Source of the DNA: Pseudomonas caspiana | GTDB lineage: Bacteria > Pseudomonadota > Gammaproteobacteria > Pseudomonadales > Pseudomonadaceae | Length of the DNA stretch: 64,000 nucleotides | Reading direction: 5' to 3' | Assembly (NCBI RefSeq): GCF_002158995.1 | Contig: NZ_LOHF01000006.1 | Location: 126,063 to 190,062, forward strand | Shown here: in pieces, positions 18,125 to 26,583 of the stretch | Layout of the letters: every line of letters begins with the position of its first letter | Position numbering within the stretch: position 1 is the first letter of the stretch | The notes under the pieces: generated by a model | Seen by the model: the letters and a program-made list of their open reading frames with translations, nothing else | Databases searched by the model: none | What the model was told of the DNA's origin: nothing | Translations under genes and position numbers: made by a program

Positions 18125-18609
18125 AGCGCTATTTCCCTGCTCCGTGGTTTTCCCTGGCACTGGCCGTACTGTGGCTGGTGTTGAACCTCTCCGTCAGCCC
18201 CGGCAATTTGATTCTCGCAGCCGTACTAGGCTTCCTCGCCCCCTTGCTGATGTCTCCACTTCGCCCTTTGCCTGTGAGCATCAAGCGCCCAGGCGTTATC
18301 TTCAAGCTGTTCTTTTTGGTGGGTCGCGATGTGATCGTCTCGAATCTCCAGGTGGGCTGGACGGTCTGGAACGCCCGTCGGCGACCACCACGCTCTGCCT
18401 TCGTAAAAGTCCCGCTGGACTTGAACGATGCCAATGGCCTGGCGGCGCTGGCAATGATCACCACGGTGGTTCCGGGTACGGTCTGGTCCGAGCTGGCGCT
18501 GGATCGTAGCGTGCTGCTCATGCATGTTTTCGACCTGGAAGATGAGGCGCAGTTTATCGAGCACTTCAAAACCACCTATGAGCGCCCGTTGATGGAGATT
18601 TTCCAATGA
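18121..18609 (+). CDS. mrpE: Mrp-type antiporter subunit E
   Basis: 162 residues. Two or three N-terminal helices (FSLALAVLWLVLNLSVSPGN) are followed by a cytoplasmic domain with the family signature VPLDLNDANGLAALAMITT. Subunit E is needed for assembly or stability of the Mrp complex. It shares ATGA overlaps with both neighbours, which argues for tight stoichiometric coupling of the operon. Confidence 0.95.
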   Translation: MKRYFPAPWFSLALAVLWLVLNLSVSPGNLILAAVLGFLAPLLMSPLRPLPVSIKRPGVIFKLFFLVGRDVIVSNLQVGWTVWNARRRPPRSAFVKVPLDLNDANGLAALAMITTVVPGTVWSELALDRSVLLMHVFDLEDEAQFIEHFKTTYERPLMEIFQ

Positions 18610-18884
18610 GTGCCTTGCTCGGCAATGCCATTCTGGCAAGCCTGTTCATCTTCGCTTTGGCCATGGTCCTGACCCTGATTCGCCTGTTCAAGGGCCCATC
18701 AGCTCAGGATCGGGTACTGGCCCTGGACTACCTGTACATCACCGCCATGCTGATGATGCTGGTACTGGGCATCCGTTATGCCAGTGATACTTATTTTGAA
18801 GCGGCGTTGTTGATTGCGCTGTTTGGCTTTGTCGGTTCGTTTGCCCTGGCCAAATTTCTGCTGCGTGGAGAGGTGATCGAATGA
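18606..18884 (+). CDS. mrpF: Mrp-type antiporter subunit F
   Basis: 92 residues with three helices and the family core RLFKGPSAQDRVLALD between helices one and two. In the Mrp complex, F packs in the membrane module near the cation path. ATGA overlap with mrpE and with mrpG. Confidence 0.95.
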   Translation: MSALLGNAILASLFIFALAMVLTLIRLFKGPSAQDRVLALDYLYITAMLMMLVLGIRYASDTYFEAALLIALFGFVGSFALAKFLLRGEVIE

Positions 18885-19258
18885 ACTCGACAGTGGTGTT
18901 GCCCTTCTGGGTCGAAATCCTCACGGCGGTGTTACTGGTTGCCAGTAGTTTGTTCGCCCTGACCGGCGCAGTCGGCATGCTGCGCCTGAAAGACTTTTTT
19001 CAACGCATGCACCCGCCCGCGCTGGCCTCGACACTGGGTGCGTGGTGCGTTGCGCTAGCCTCGATTGTGTACTTTTCTGCACTCAAATCAGAACCGGTCA
19101 TCCATGCCTGGCTGATCCCCGTGCTACTGGCGATTACCGTACCAGTCACCACCCTGCTGCTGGCCCGCACGGGGCTGTTTCGCAAACGCATGGCAGGCGA
19201 CGATGTACCGCCGGAAGTCAGCAGTGGTGGTCGACAAGGTGATTCCAGCGGCAGCTGA
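18881..19258 (+). CDS. mrpG: Mrp-type antiporter subunit G
   Basis: 125 residues, three helices, with the family motif GAVGMLRLKDFFQRMHPPA. It closes the six-gene mrpA(B)CDEFG operon; only 17 bases separate its stop from that of the convergent gene at 19276, so the two transcription units must share or lack a terminator. The C-terminal tail (from about residue 108) is hydrophilic and probably cytoplasmic. Confidence 0.95.
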   Translation: MNSTVVLPFWVEILTAVLLVASSLFALTGAVGMLRLKDFFQRMHPPALASTLGAWCVALASIVYFSALKSEPVIHAWLIPVLLAITVPVTTLLLARTGLFRKRMAGDDVPPEVSSGGRQGDSSGS

Positions 19259-19275
19259 ATGGCTGCCTGCCGGGC

Positions 19276-19743
19276 TTACTCGCTGGCCTTGAAGGTCAGC
19301 TCGCCTTTGCGCCATTTCGCCGCTTTAGTGGTCGCAGTCTTCAGTGTTTTGGTCAGTCCGCCTTGAAGTTGCTCATGCGCTGCAAAAACCATCATGATGC
19401 CCTGACCTTCCTTGAACACGATGCCGTGCCCTTCAGGGATATCGACATAGGCATATTCGCCCAGGCCGTAAACAGTCAGTTTGATTTCGCGAAATTTGAT
19501 TTCAAACTTGCCGCCTTCACGGCTGGGCAATACCGCTGCGCGAAAATGATCGCCGACCTTTAGCTCAAGCCGAGGCTTGTCGTCGACCACCAGTGCCGTT
19601 TCAGTGTCGATTTCAGCAATGTAAATGCCTTCAGCTGACTGCTCACAGACATAAACAAAACGGGACTGGAACTGTTTTACCAACTTCGCCCGCAGATCAC
19701 CAAGCACGAACAGCGCGTGTGTCTCCAGATTACTTACTGCCAA
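19276..19743 (-). CDS. Conserved-looking protein of unknown function
   Basis: 155 residues if translation starts at the TTG at 19743, which has a GGGGGT ribosome site about seven bases upstream; the frame is open further to 19887, but that part is Cys-rich and unlike a protein. The product is soluble, with alternating beta-rich segments (ALFVLGDLRAKLVKQFQSRF, YICEQ-like and DIPEGHGIVFKEGQGIMMVF) and a basic Lys/Thr-rich C terminus. I do not recognise a family. It converges on mrpG. No function is proposed. Confidence 0.6.
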   Translation of the reverse strand: MAVSNLETHALFVLGDLRAKLVKQFQSRFVYVCEQSAEGIYIAEIDTETALVVDDKPRLELKVGDHFRAAVLPSREGGKFEIKFREIKLTVYGLGEYAYVDIPEGHGIVFKEGQGIMMVFAAHEQLQGGLTKTLKTATTKAAKWRKGELTFKASE

Positions 19744-20230
19744 AGTTAAAACCCCCAACTTGAAAATGATCCCGCCCGAACACGATCGGACGGTCAGAAA
19801 AGCTACCGCTACCTTTTTTTGTAGCGCATCAGACGGGCAGTTCCCTTGCGCCCTCATGTGACAATTGCAGCCACATCGCATTGCCAACCCTGAGCCAGGG
19901 GTGCTTGTGCGGAGAACGTCGACGATACCGAAAGCGCTGTCAGCGCAGGCATTCGGGTGATTCTACCGGGTGCTGACGCCTGTCGACTATATCCGTTTTG
20001 TACATATCAGCAGATGCAGTCCATTCAGACGAGATGAGCAGCATCGTGTATAGCCCTGCAAGCCGGATTCCTACACTCATTTTCGCAATGACTCACAGAA
20101 CACTCCTCACTCTCGCGACTAAAGGCCGCCGGCGATGGTCAACAACTGCCATACTCGCGCACATCAACAAGTCTGACGGGCTTAGATGTGCTCCGTCAGA
20201 AGCGACTCGTCATCCATGGGAAGGTAATAA
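19744..20230. other. 487-base interval without a convincing gene
   Basis: The interval separates the unknown gene at 19276 from the small gene at 20231. A 78-codon open frame (19998-20234) has no recognisable ribosome site and an unconvincing composition, so I leave it uncalled. No clear hairpin terminator or repeat was seen; promoters for the two divergent flanking genes are expected here. Confidence 0.5.
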
Positions 20231-20461
20231 GTGACTGAATTTGATATCGGCGAGTTTTTCATCTGGGGTGAATCCAGAGAAGTAGAAGGCGAGTTCCAGG
20301 CTGTCATCGTGATGCGCTCCAAGCAGGCTGCGAATGTTATCTCCTACCATCAGGTGGAAAAAGACCGCTGGTTCAAAACTGCGGATCTCGCGGCCACTGC
20401 TGCCCAGGAGTCAGCCAAAGAGCTGAAAGATGCCGTCGATGCAGGCGCGCTGAACGCTTGA
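20231..20461 (+). CDS. Small hypothetical protein
   Basis: 76 residues starting at a GTG with GGAAGG upstream. It is acidic and soluble: a beta-rich first half (FQAVIVMRSKQAANVISYHQV) and an Ala-rich helix at the end (LAATAAQESAKELKDAVDAG). I do not recognise it. It lies 100 bases before the DUF2789 gene in the same direction and may be cotranscribed. Confidence 0.65.
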   Translation: MTEFDIGEFFIWGESREVEGEFQAVIVMRSKQAANVISYHQVEKDRWFKTADLAATAAQESAKELKDAVDAGALNA

Positions 20462-20562
20462 CGCTATTGCTTCGAACTCTTGGGTCACAGATGCGCTCAG
20501 ATGCATGACGCAGCTTCAAGCGTGCAACCGACAGATCGGGTCAAGCCCGCCGAGGAGATGAT

Positions 20563-20802
20563 ATGGATTTGGAAACACCGACCCTGGCCACCTTGTTTGA
20601 ACAACTGGGACTGGATTCAGATCAAGAGAGCATCGACGCATTTATCGATGAACATGGCCCGCTGCCTGATGACGTCAAGGTATCCGAGGCAGAGTTCTGG
20701 ACACCTCAGCAAGGTAAATACCTCAAAGAGACTTTGCTGCTTGACGACGACTGGGCTCCGGTAGTTGACGAGTTGAATGCGCTGCTTCACGCAGCCAAGT
20801 AA
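20563..20802 (+). CDS. DUF2789 family protein
   Basis: 79 residues, matching the pattern I know for DUF2789: TLATLFEQLGLDSDQESIDAFI, HGPLPDD, FWTPQQGKYLKETLL and the closing DDWAPVVDELNALL. It is a small acidic helical protein found in many gammaproteobacteria with no known function. GAGGAG precedes the ATG. A bidirectional terminator follows directly. It is not an immunity protein of any family I know, despite lying next to the effector-like lipase gene. Confidence 0.85.
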   Translation: MDLETPTLATLFEQLGLDSDQESIDAFIDEHGPLPDDVKVSEAEFWTPQQGKYLKETLLLDDDWAPVVDELNALLHAAK

Positions 20803-20815
20803 CCTCCCTCCCAAT

Positions 20816-20845
20816 AAAATGGCTCCGGTTATCCGGAGCCATTTT
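20816..20845. terminator. Bidirectional terminator
   Basis: Perfect stem AAAATGGCTCCGG / CCGGAGCCATTTT with a TTAT loop between the convergent stops at 20802 and 20875; it serves both directions. Confidence 0.9.
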
Positions 20846-20874
20846 CTGTTGATACTAAACAACCTTCAGCAGGA

Positions 20875-22347
20875 CTAGCGGCGCATCTCTTGATTCGGCC
20901 AACGAATCCGCCCACCGCTTTGAGGTGCATGAACAAACAGGGCGTCGTTGAATTTGTGACGGCTGTCGATCAATGCATCCCAGTGCGCGGATCGATGGAT
21001 GTACCGATGACGCAGCATTTGCTCCTCTTGTGCGTCGAGTGCATAGTCCGCACCCCGCGCATAAGCAATCAGTTTGTGCGCAACACCTTGCAGCTCCGGC
21101 AGGATCAGGAAGTCCAGAGAGACCGGCACGGGATTGAAGGGAACACCTTCATCGCACGCCAGCGCATGCATGACGCGCAAATGAACCCTGGAAAGATGGC
21201 CGAACACCTGGCGCTGCAGGCACACAGCGGCCATCACCGCTTTGCCGCCCCCCCTGTTGTAAGCGCTTTTGGTCAGGCGCTCCTTGCTGGTTATTGACAG
21301 TGAGGCCTCGGTATCGCGCGGATCAATCAATGCCGCCCGATCCATACCTGTCATTTGCGCAAAGGATTGCTGCCAGGCTTCGGTTGACTCCTTCGGAGTG
21401 TCGCTCCCCACGAAACTCCAGACTGGTCGGGTCAACAGCACCTTTTCGATCATTTGTGGATGATAGCCACCGCCAATATCCGAATGCGCACCAGGCAGCA
21501 CAATCTCCGTGGGCCAATGCGGCAGGACGCTGTTGAGCGCAAAGTTGCGGCGTTCCTCGTCGCGGGCGACGAGGTGCAGAACCTGTTCGGCGCACCCAGG
21601 GGGCAGGTAGAGGTTCACTTTGTCATTGTGAGCATCCCCGAGGTTGCCCATATCCCGGAGACTTCCGACGGCGGCGACGGTGTCGAACAAGCCAATCACT
21701 TTGATTTTGACGCTACCGTTAGCCCAGGAAAAGCCGGGACTCAAGGGAACGCTACGCCGATTGAGCATGGGTTCCAGCGCACCTTTTTCTTGCTTGAGCA
21801 CCTCGTTGGTAAAATGCCGGGCTGCAGCAGCACCACGGCTGAAACCGAAAACATCCAGCTCCAGAGCACTGATAAAACAGCCGGGGTTGTGCTGGGAGAA
21901 CGCCGCCAGGAGCGCGCCAAGCTTTTCGATAGCACGCGAGACCTTGGCGATAACACCGGTTCTGCCACGACCAAAACTTTGTCCCGGCCAAACAGAGTCA
22001 CGCCCTCCCGATAAAGTGCCTATCCCGCTAACATAAATCGACCAGTAAACCTTGAGGCCATTTCCCTGATTGCTGGCGACCGGGCGATTGCAATAAAGCC
22101 CCGCCAACTTGGCGATATTACTTAAATCATTACTGTAGCTACTGTTCGGATCGCTATGCCGTCCACCACATTCAGCAATATGTTTATTTTCGCTGATTTC
22201 TGCCATGGCCCGGCAATCAGCTCCAATCTGGCTATTGTTTCGGTTATTCCCTGTGCCATCGAAGAACACGCCAACGCGTACGGTTACACCCAGTGTTGCG
22301 GCACCCGACGCCCCCTGCGCAATCAATACATCCTTTGTAAGTTTCAT
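20875..22347 (-). CDS. Tle1-like phospholipase (DUF2235), putative type VI effector
   Basis: 490 residues from the ATG at 22347, with GGCGGA upstream; a GTG three bases earlier is also possible. It is an alpha/beta hydrolase of the DUF2235/Tle1 group: GVFFDGTGNN near residue 28 (oxyanion/Asp region), the nucleophile elbow GFSRG at about 169-173, GLFDTVAAVG near 220 and GAHSDIGGGY near 287. Relatives delivered by type VI secretion hydrolyse phospholipids of rival cells. There is no VgrG, PAAR or Hcp domain and no signal peptide, so delivery would need cargo loading. No adjacent immunity or secretion gene is seen. The 271 bases upstream are AT-rich compared with the surroundings. Confidence 0.8.
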   Translation of the reverse strand: MKLTKDVLIAQGASGAATLGVTVRVGVFFDGTGNNRNNSQIGADCRAMAEISENKHIAECGGRHSDPNSSYSNDLSNIAKLAGLYCNRPVASNQGNGLKVYWSIYVSGIGTLSGGRDSVWPGQSFGRGRTGVIAKVSRAIEKLGALLAAFSQHNPGCFISALELDVFGFSRGAAAARHFTNEVLKQEKGALEPMLNRRSVPLSPGFSWANGSVKIKVIGLFDTVAAVGSLRDMGNLGDAHNDKVNLYLPPGCAEQVLHLVARDEERRNFALNSVLPHWPTEIVLPGAHSDIGGGYHPQMIEKVLLTRPVWSFVGSDTPKESTEAWQQSFAQMTGMDRAALIDPRDTEASLSITSKERLTKSAYNRGGGKAVMAAVCLQRQVFGHLSRVHLRVMHALACDEGVPFNPVPVSLDFLILPELQGVAHKLIAYARGADYALDAQEEQMLRHRYIHRSAHWDALIDSRHKFNDALFVHAPQSGGRIRWPNQEMRR

Positions 22348-22546
22348 CACATATCCGCCTATTGGCGCAGCTGATAATCAAGCTGCATTTAAATCAATTA
22401 AAAATCCTTGATCTAAACAGCTTGCTCAGCAATAGGATTTCGTCAACTAAGACACATCAGTTTCAGAAAACTCCTACAACCTTGAACGGCGAAAAACAAC
22501 AAAATCTTACAACAATACTGAATTAGAAAGAGTAGACGCGGCTTAT

Positions 22547-22566
22547 AAAAAGCCTGGGGCTTTAAA
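22547..22566 (-). terminator. Terminator of the chemoreceptor gene
   Basis: On the minus strand AAAGCC-CCA-GGCTTT is followed by a T run, about 60 bases after the chemoreceptor stop. Confidence 0.6.
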
Positions 22567-22581
22567 TTATCGCTTTGAGTC

Positions 22582-22614
22582 ATATCAAGTCATGCACCAC
22601 ACATGACTTGATAT
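22582..22614. repeat. Perfect 13-base inverted repeat
   Basis: ATATCAAGTCATG and CATGACTTGATAT flank a seven-base centre, eight bases past the chemoreceptor stop and about 240 bases upstream of the Tle-like gene. There is no T run, so it may be an operator or an RNA 3' stabiliser. Confidence 0.7.
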
Positions 22615-22621
22615 CCGGGAA

Positions 22622-24244
22622 TCAGGGGCGGTCGCCTTGCGGCTTATACCCCATTCGCAGACCACCCCAATGGCGCCCTCTAACCATGATCGGGACGGAC
22701 AAATCGTGCATCAGTTCACCGGTGTCACGGGTATAGGTCTGTAACAAGACTGCCTGCTGATGACTGCCACAGCGGATGCCGGTGCGATCATCAAACTTTC
22801 GCTTGCTGCGACTTTTCACTGTGTCCACCGAAACATCTCCCGTCAGTGGATGGCTGAAGGCCTTGTTATGAGTAGGTACATAACCCTGAGGCGTGCAGGC
22901 GATGACAAATACCAGACCATCATGTCGCGACAGGATGGGCTCTTGAATCGCAGGCAGGACCTGATCCGTATAACGATCAAAGCGCGTCTGAAATTTGGCT
23001 GGCAAAGTATTGGGAATGGGCTGGTAACTGCGATCGAACAAATCATCCAGGGTAATTCGATTTTCGCTTATATCCGCCTCGAACCGGGCCGCGATCTGAC
23101 TTGCACCCTCACGGGCCAGGTCATAAACACGCTGGTGGTAATCATCCAGACCGACCTCTGCCAGCCGCTCACTGATAGTTTCGGCCTGCCCCTCCATTTG
23201 CACTGCTGCGTCAGCCAGCTTGCGGGTCTGCTCATCACTGATCGCCAGATCACTGCGCATCTGCTGCACAGCAACAAAAAGTCCGGACAACTGTTCTTGA
23301 TTGGTTTCAGCCCCCTTGGCGATCTCACCCACTTGGGATTCAACACCGGCAGCGAGTCGAGCGATGTTTTCGAGATGTTGTCCTGTGAGCTCGACTTGAT
23401 CGACTCCGCTGTCCAGATCCGACGACAACTGACGAATCTGCTCAACCACCTGTGCGGTACGCTGCTGGATGTCGGCCACCATCTGCCCGACCTCCTCTGT
23501 CGCGCTGGCAGTACGCCCGGCCAGGCCACGCACCTCATCGGCGACTACTGCGAAGCCTCGTCCATGTTCGCCCGCCCTGGCGGCCTCGATGGCGGCGTTA
23601 AGTGCGAGCAAATTGGTCTGACTGGCAATCGACTGGATAACCAGCGTTACACGCTGGATTTCCTCACTACGCTGGCTTAGCGCTTCGATCATTTGACGGC
23701 TGCCTACCGCTCGCTCGCTGAGCGAGTGCATGAGCGTGATGGAGTCGCCAAGTACCCCAATCCCTGCGTCGCTACTCTGCCGGGCCTCTATGGAAGCTGT
23801 AAGCGCCAATTGGCTAAGCTGGGCAGTTTGCTGCTCGGTCGCAATCATGACATCGGCGCTGGAGACGATTTTCTCGGCGGCACCGAGCTGTGACTGCAAC
23901 TTGCCGGCCAGTTGTTTCACGGAAAATGCCACGCCGGCAGCCGATAAAGCGTTATGGCTGGTTGAGCGAGACAAGTCGCGAGTCAGGCGATTGATTTCGG
24001 TCCCCTCATCCTTTGCAGCAACAGGCTGGGAACGGCTAAAGAAAAGACGTGGGAGCCAGACGAAAAACAGTGCAAGAGTTAACGCGAGGTACAACGGAAC
24101 CTCGATAAAGCTCATCGCGATAAACAACCCCCCTAACGCGAGGCTTTGCAACGCAGGTATCAGCCAGGCAGTGAACTTACTGCTCCTTGCTTTCCCCGAC
24201 GGGCTTTCAGGTGTTGTATTGACCACAGCTCCATTTGCGACCAT
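22622..24244 (-). CDS. Methyl-accepting chemotaxis protein with C-terminal sensor-like domain
   Basis: 540 residues. Two membrane helices (about residues 27-70, [20 protein letters not shown] then [18 protein letters not shown]) are joined by only a few residues, so there is no periplasmic ligand domain. A long coiled coil follows, with the signalling tip [20 protein letters not shown] (about 205-230). After the coil, about residues 385-540 form an extra cytoplasmic domain with [27 protein letters not shown] and [11 protein letters not shown], which reads like a Cache-type sensor. The receptor would therefore sense an internal cue. No CheB/CheR docking pentapeptide is seen at the end. Orphan gene with its own terminator. 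Confidence 0.88.
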   Translation of the reverse strand: MVANGAVVNTTPESPSGKARSSKFTAWLIPALQSLALGGLFIAMSFIEVPLYLALTLALFFVWLPRLFFSRSQPVAAKDEGTEINRLTRDLSRSTSHNALSAAGVAFSVKQLAGKLQSQLGAAEKIVSSADVMIATEQQTAQLSQLALTASIEARQSSDAGIGVLGDSITLMHSLSERAVGSRQMIEALSQRSEEIQRVTLVIQSIASQTNLLALNAAIEAARAGEHGRGFAVVADEVRGLAGRTASATEEVGQMVADIQQRTAQVVEQIRQLSSDLDSGVDQVELTGQHLENIARLAAGVESQVGEIAKGAETNQEQLSGLFVAVQQMRSDLAISDEQTRKLADAAVQMEGQAETISERLAEVGLDDYHQRVYDLAREGASQIAARFEADISENRITLDDLFDRSYQPIPNTLPAKFQTRFDRYTDQVLPAIQEPILSRHDGLVFVIACTPQGYVPTHNKAFSHPLTGDVSVDTVKSRSKRKFDDRTGIRCGSHQQAVLLQTYTRDTGELMHDLSVPIMVRGRHWGGLRMGYKPQGDRP

Positions 24245-24539
24245 TTGCGTTACCCCGTCATGCTTATCATTATTTTGATTGCATTAGACGCCAGATAACG
24301 GCTTTTCGCCATGACTCGTTAGTTGTAATGATTTAACAACACGTAGCCCCACACGCTATCGACAAGCGGCGAATAGCTTTAAGTGGTACCACAGGCGATG
24401 GCGCGGATCGATTCATGCGCAGCGAGGCGGGTTGAGGATAGGATGAGGAAGGGTTACAGCTATGGAGGTCGCTGCGGGAAACGATCAGCTAACGACCAAC
24501 AGGTAGCGAGGTCCCGGAGACCCCGCCCACCCTGCGTAA

Positions 24540-24944
24540 TCAGGCCTGACGCTGATGCTTGTCGATCTGCTCGTGGCGCTCTTGCGCCTCAATGCAGTAC
24601 TTGGTGGTCGGACTGATCAGCAATCGCTTGAGGCCGATAGGCTCACCGCTGTCGTCACACCAGCCGAAGCTGTCATCGGCAATGCGTGACAAAGCCATTT
24701 CCAACTGCGGAAGCATACGTTGATCGCGATCGATCACATTGACCAGCCAGTGACGCTCTTCTTCAACAGAAGCAGCATCGGCAGGATCGGCAGGCGTATC
24801 CAGGCTTTCGATAGCAATGCGACTCTGCTCGATGCGCTCGTGGATTTCAACCTTCATACCCTGCAACAGCTCGACGAAGAAAGCATGCTGTTCGGCATTC
24901 ATGTAGTCATCGGCCGGCATGGCCAGCAACTTTTCCTTTGTCAT
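24540..24944 (-). CDS. DksA/TraR family protein with two-cysteine site
   Basis: 134 residues from the ATG at 24944 (MTKEKLLAMPADDY), chosen over the upstream ATG at 24971, which lacks a ribosome site. It has the DksA layout: an N-terminal coiled coil that enters the RNA polymerase secondary channel, with acidic tip residues (TPADPADAASVEEE), and a globular C-terminal zinc-finger region. The zinc motif is reduced to C-X2-S-X17-C-X2-A (CDDSGEPIG ... KYCIEA), two of four cysteines, resembling zinc-independent DksA paralogues. It may act in ppGpp-linked control when zinc is scarce, by analogy only. The main DksA is not in this window. Confidence 0.82.
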   Translation of the reverse strand: MTKEKLLAMPADDYMNAEQHAFFVELLQGMKVEIHERIEQSRIAIESLDTPADPADAASVEEERHWLVNVIDRDQRMLPQLEMALSRIADDSFGWCDDSGEPIGLKRLLISPTTKYCIEAQERHEQIDKHQRQA

Positions 24945-25329
24945 TGATTTCTCTATAAAAAAAACGTGCATTAAGGCGAATTAAGGAGCGGCTCTGCGTT
25001 GCCGTAAAAGCGCCATAGTCTCCAAGCGCCACCTGGCACTCAATTTACGAGGGGCGGCAGTCTAAGGCCGCCTTCGGCCGTCGGCAACTCATTTGCTAAA
25101 CAAGCGCCGAATAGCCGACAAATAAACGCTCGCCATTTGCGCGCATCATTAAATCCGGCCAAGCAAAAAGGGCCCGAATTGGCCCTTTAGCGTCGATTGG
25201 ACAACGTCATACCCGGCTCGTGCGAGCGCGGTGTACTAATGAAGACCACCTTCCTGATGATTCTCCGAATATAAGCGCCAATGGCCACTAAGGTAAAGCC
25301 ATTCGCCATTAAACGGAGGTCAGCCTGCG
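24945..25329. other. 385-base interval with hairpins, no gene
   Basis: No convincing open frame. It contains the promoter region of the DksA-like gene, a GC-rich hairpin near 25055-25085 (GGCCGCCTTCGGCC core) and the terminator at 25168-25187. A small RNA is possible but nothing specific supports one. Confidence 0.4.
25168..25187 (-). terminator. Terminator after the Gfo/Idh/MocA gene
   Basis: Minus-strand stem AAGGGCC-AATTCG-GGCCCTT followed by TTT, about 140 bases past the stop at 25330. Confidence 0.75.
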
Positions 25330-26349
25330 CTACAACGTCACCACCCGCCCTTCACGGGCGCTTAAGCGGGCAGCATCCAGCACCCGCGCTGAAGCGATCG
25401 CATCATGCGGGTCGACCGGGTTCGGCCCATCACCAGCCAGAGTGACCTGCAACCGGCTGTAAAACTCCAGCCAGCAGCCACGCTCGGTAGGCACCGGCTC
25501 ACGATGCTCACCCTGCACAAGGCTGCCCCATCGCTGCTCATTCTCAACACCCCAACGCTCGCCTTCCGATTTGGGAGTCAAGCCAGCCAACGCAGCCTCT
25601 TCCTGACAATCCAGCCCTTCGACGGTGTAACAGCCTCTGGACCCGCTGACCCGGAAGCGTGGCCCCGGGGCATTTTGCAGACAGCTACCCCACAAGTGCG
25701 AGACCACCCCGCTTGCATGAGTGAGCGACATGAAAAATTGATGATCGAAAGGCTGCTCGGGATCAGAGAATTCCAGCTCCGCGTAGACCCTCGCCACTGG
25801 CCCGAACAATACTAGCGCCTGATCAACCAGATGACTGCCCAGATCACGCAGCATGCCGCCGCCCGCGGCCTTACCCACTGATTTTGGGGAATAGCGTTCA
25901 ACGCGGGATTCAAAGCGGGAAATTTCACCCAGCACTCCGCCGCCAATCAATTTGCGCACGGTGAGAAAATCCGAATCCCAGCGGCGGTTCTGGTAAACGC
26001 TGAGCATCACACCTTTACGCTCTGCCAGTTCAACCAAAGCCTGAGCCTGGGCTGCGTCGGCAGCAAAGGGTTTGTCGCTGACCACGGCGACTCCTGACTC
26101 GATGACCTCTCGAATCAGCGCCGGCCTGGAAGCCATGGGCGTGGAGATCGCCACTGCGTCTACGCCCGCCGCGATCAGATCAGCCAGGCTGTCAAACGCT
26201 TGCGCACCAGGGTGATCCTTGACAAGTTCTTCCCGACGCTCTGGCGAGCGAGTCACCACGCCCACAAAGGTCGCATCTGGCAGGCTGGCTATCAACGGCG
26301 CGTGAAAAAAGCGCCCACCTTTACCGTAGCCGACTAAGCCAATACGCAT
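25330..26349 (-). CDS. Gfo/Idh/MocA family oxidoreductase
   Basis: 339 residues from the ATG at 26349, with AGGAGAACCTC directly upstream; the longer frame has no ribosome site. The N-terminal NAD(P) Rossmann fold shows GLVGYGKGGRFFHAPLIA, and the catalytic Lys is in VVSDKPFAAD, the family EKP-like motif. The C-terminal alpha/beta domain holds GGGMLRDLGSHLVDQALVLFG with the conserved Asp/His. The family oxidises or reduces sugars and inositols. YdgJ-like scyllo-inositol dehydrogenases are similar, but substrate cannot be fixed here. Single-gene unit. Confidence 0.88.
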   Translation of the reverse strand: MRIGLVGYGKGGRFFHAPLIASLPDATFVGVVTRSPERREELVKDHPGAQAFDSLADLIAAGVDAVAISTPMASRPALIREVIESGVAVVSDKPFAADAAQAQALVELAERKGVMLSVYQNRRWDSDFLTVRKLIGGGVLGEISRFESRVERYSPKSVGKAAGGGMLRDLGSHLVDQALVLFGPVARVYAELEFSDPEQPFDHQFFMSLTHASGVVSHLWGSCLQNAPGPRFRVSGSRGCYTVEGLDCQEEAALAGLTPKSEGERWGVENEQRWGSLVQGEHREPVPTERGCWLEFYSRLQVTLAGDGPNPVDPHDAIASARVLDAARLSAREGRVVTL

Positions 26350-26484
26350 GAGGTTCTCCTTTTGATCCAGTAAGACCACCTTAATCGAATGAGACTCATG
26401 GTCAACCCGGACTAATACCTACACGAAAACCGAACGCGTTGAATTGATGGACTCTACGAACTGCAATTGCAGCAGCAACAACGT

Positions 26485-26510
26485 CTCACCAAGCAGTTGG
26501 CTCCTACAGG
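26485..26510. repeat. Single arm of the GGAGCCAAC repeat family
   Basis: CCAAGCAGTTGGCTCCTACA matches the right arm of the element at 7460-7538; no facing arm is present, so it is a REP singlet or a remnant. Confidence 0.5.
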
Positions 26511-26535
26511 AACACACAGCCGCATACCTGAATGC

Positions 26536-26566
26536 AAAAAGGCCGCTCAGTGAGCGGCCTTTTTTT
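26536..26566 (-). terminator. Terminator after ppiD
   Basis: Strong stem GGCCGCT / AGCGGCC flanked by A and T runs, 18 bases past the ppiD stop; it closes the chaperone-protease gene block. Confidence 0.9.
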
Positions 26567-26583
26567 AGCGCACGATCAAACCA

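Noticed and set aside
19998..20234. 78-codon plus-strand open frame before the small gene at 20231
   Set aside because: No ribosome site, composition unlike the neighbours, and it overlaps the start region of a better-supported gene.
24383..24616. 77-codon plus-strand frame overlapping the DksA-like gene end
   Set aside because: Opposite-strand shadow with Arg/Cys-rich product and no ribosome site.
24945..25329. Possible small RNA gene in the 385-base gap
   Set aside because: Hairpins are present, but no promoter-terminator pair in one direction could be defined; the only clear terminator belongs to the upstream oxidoreductase gene.
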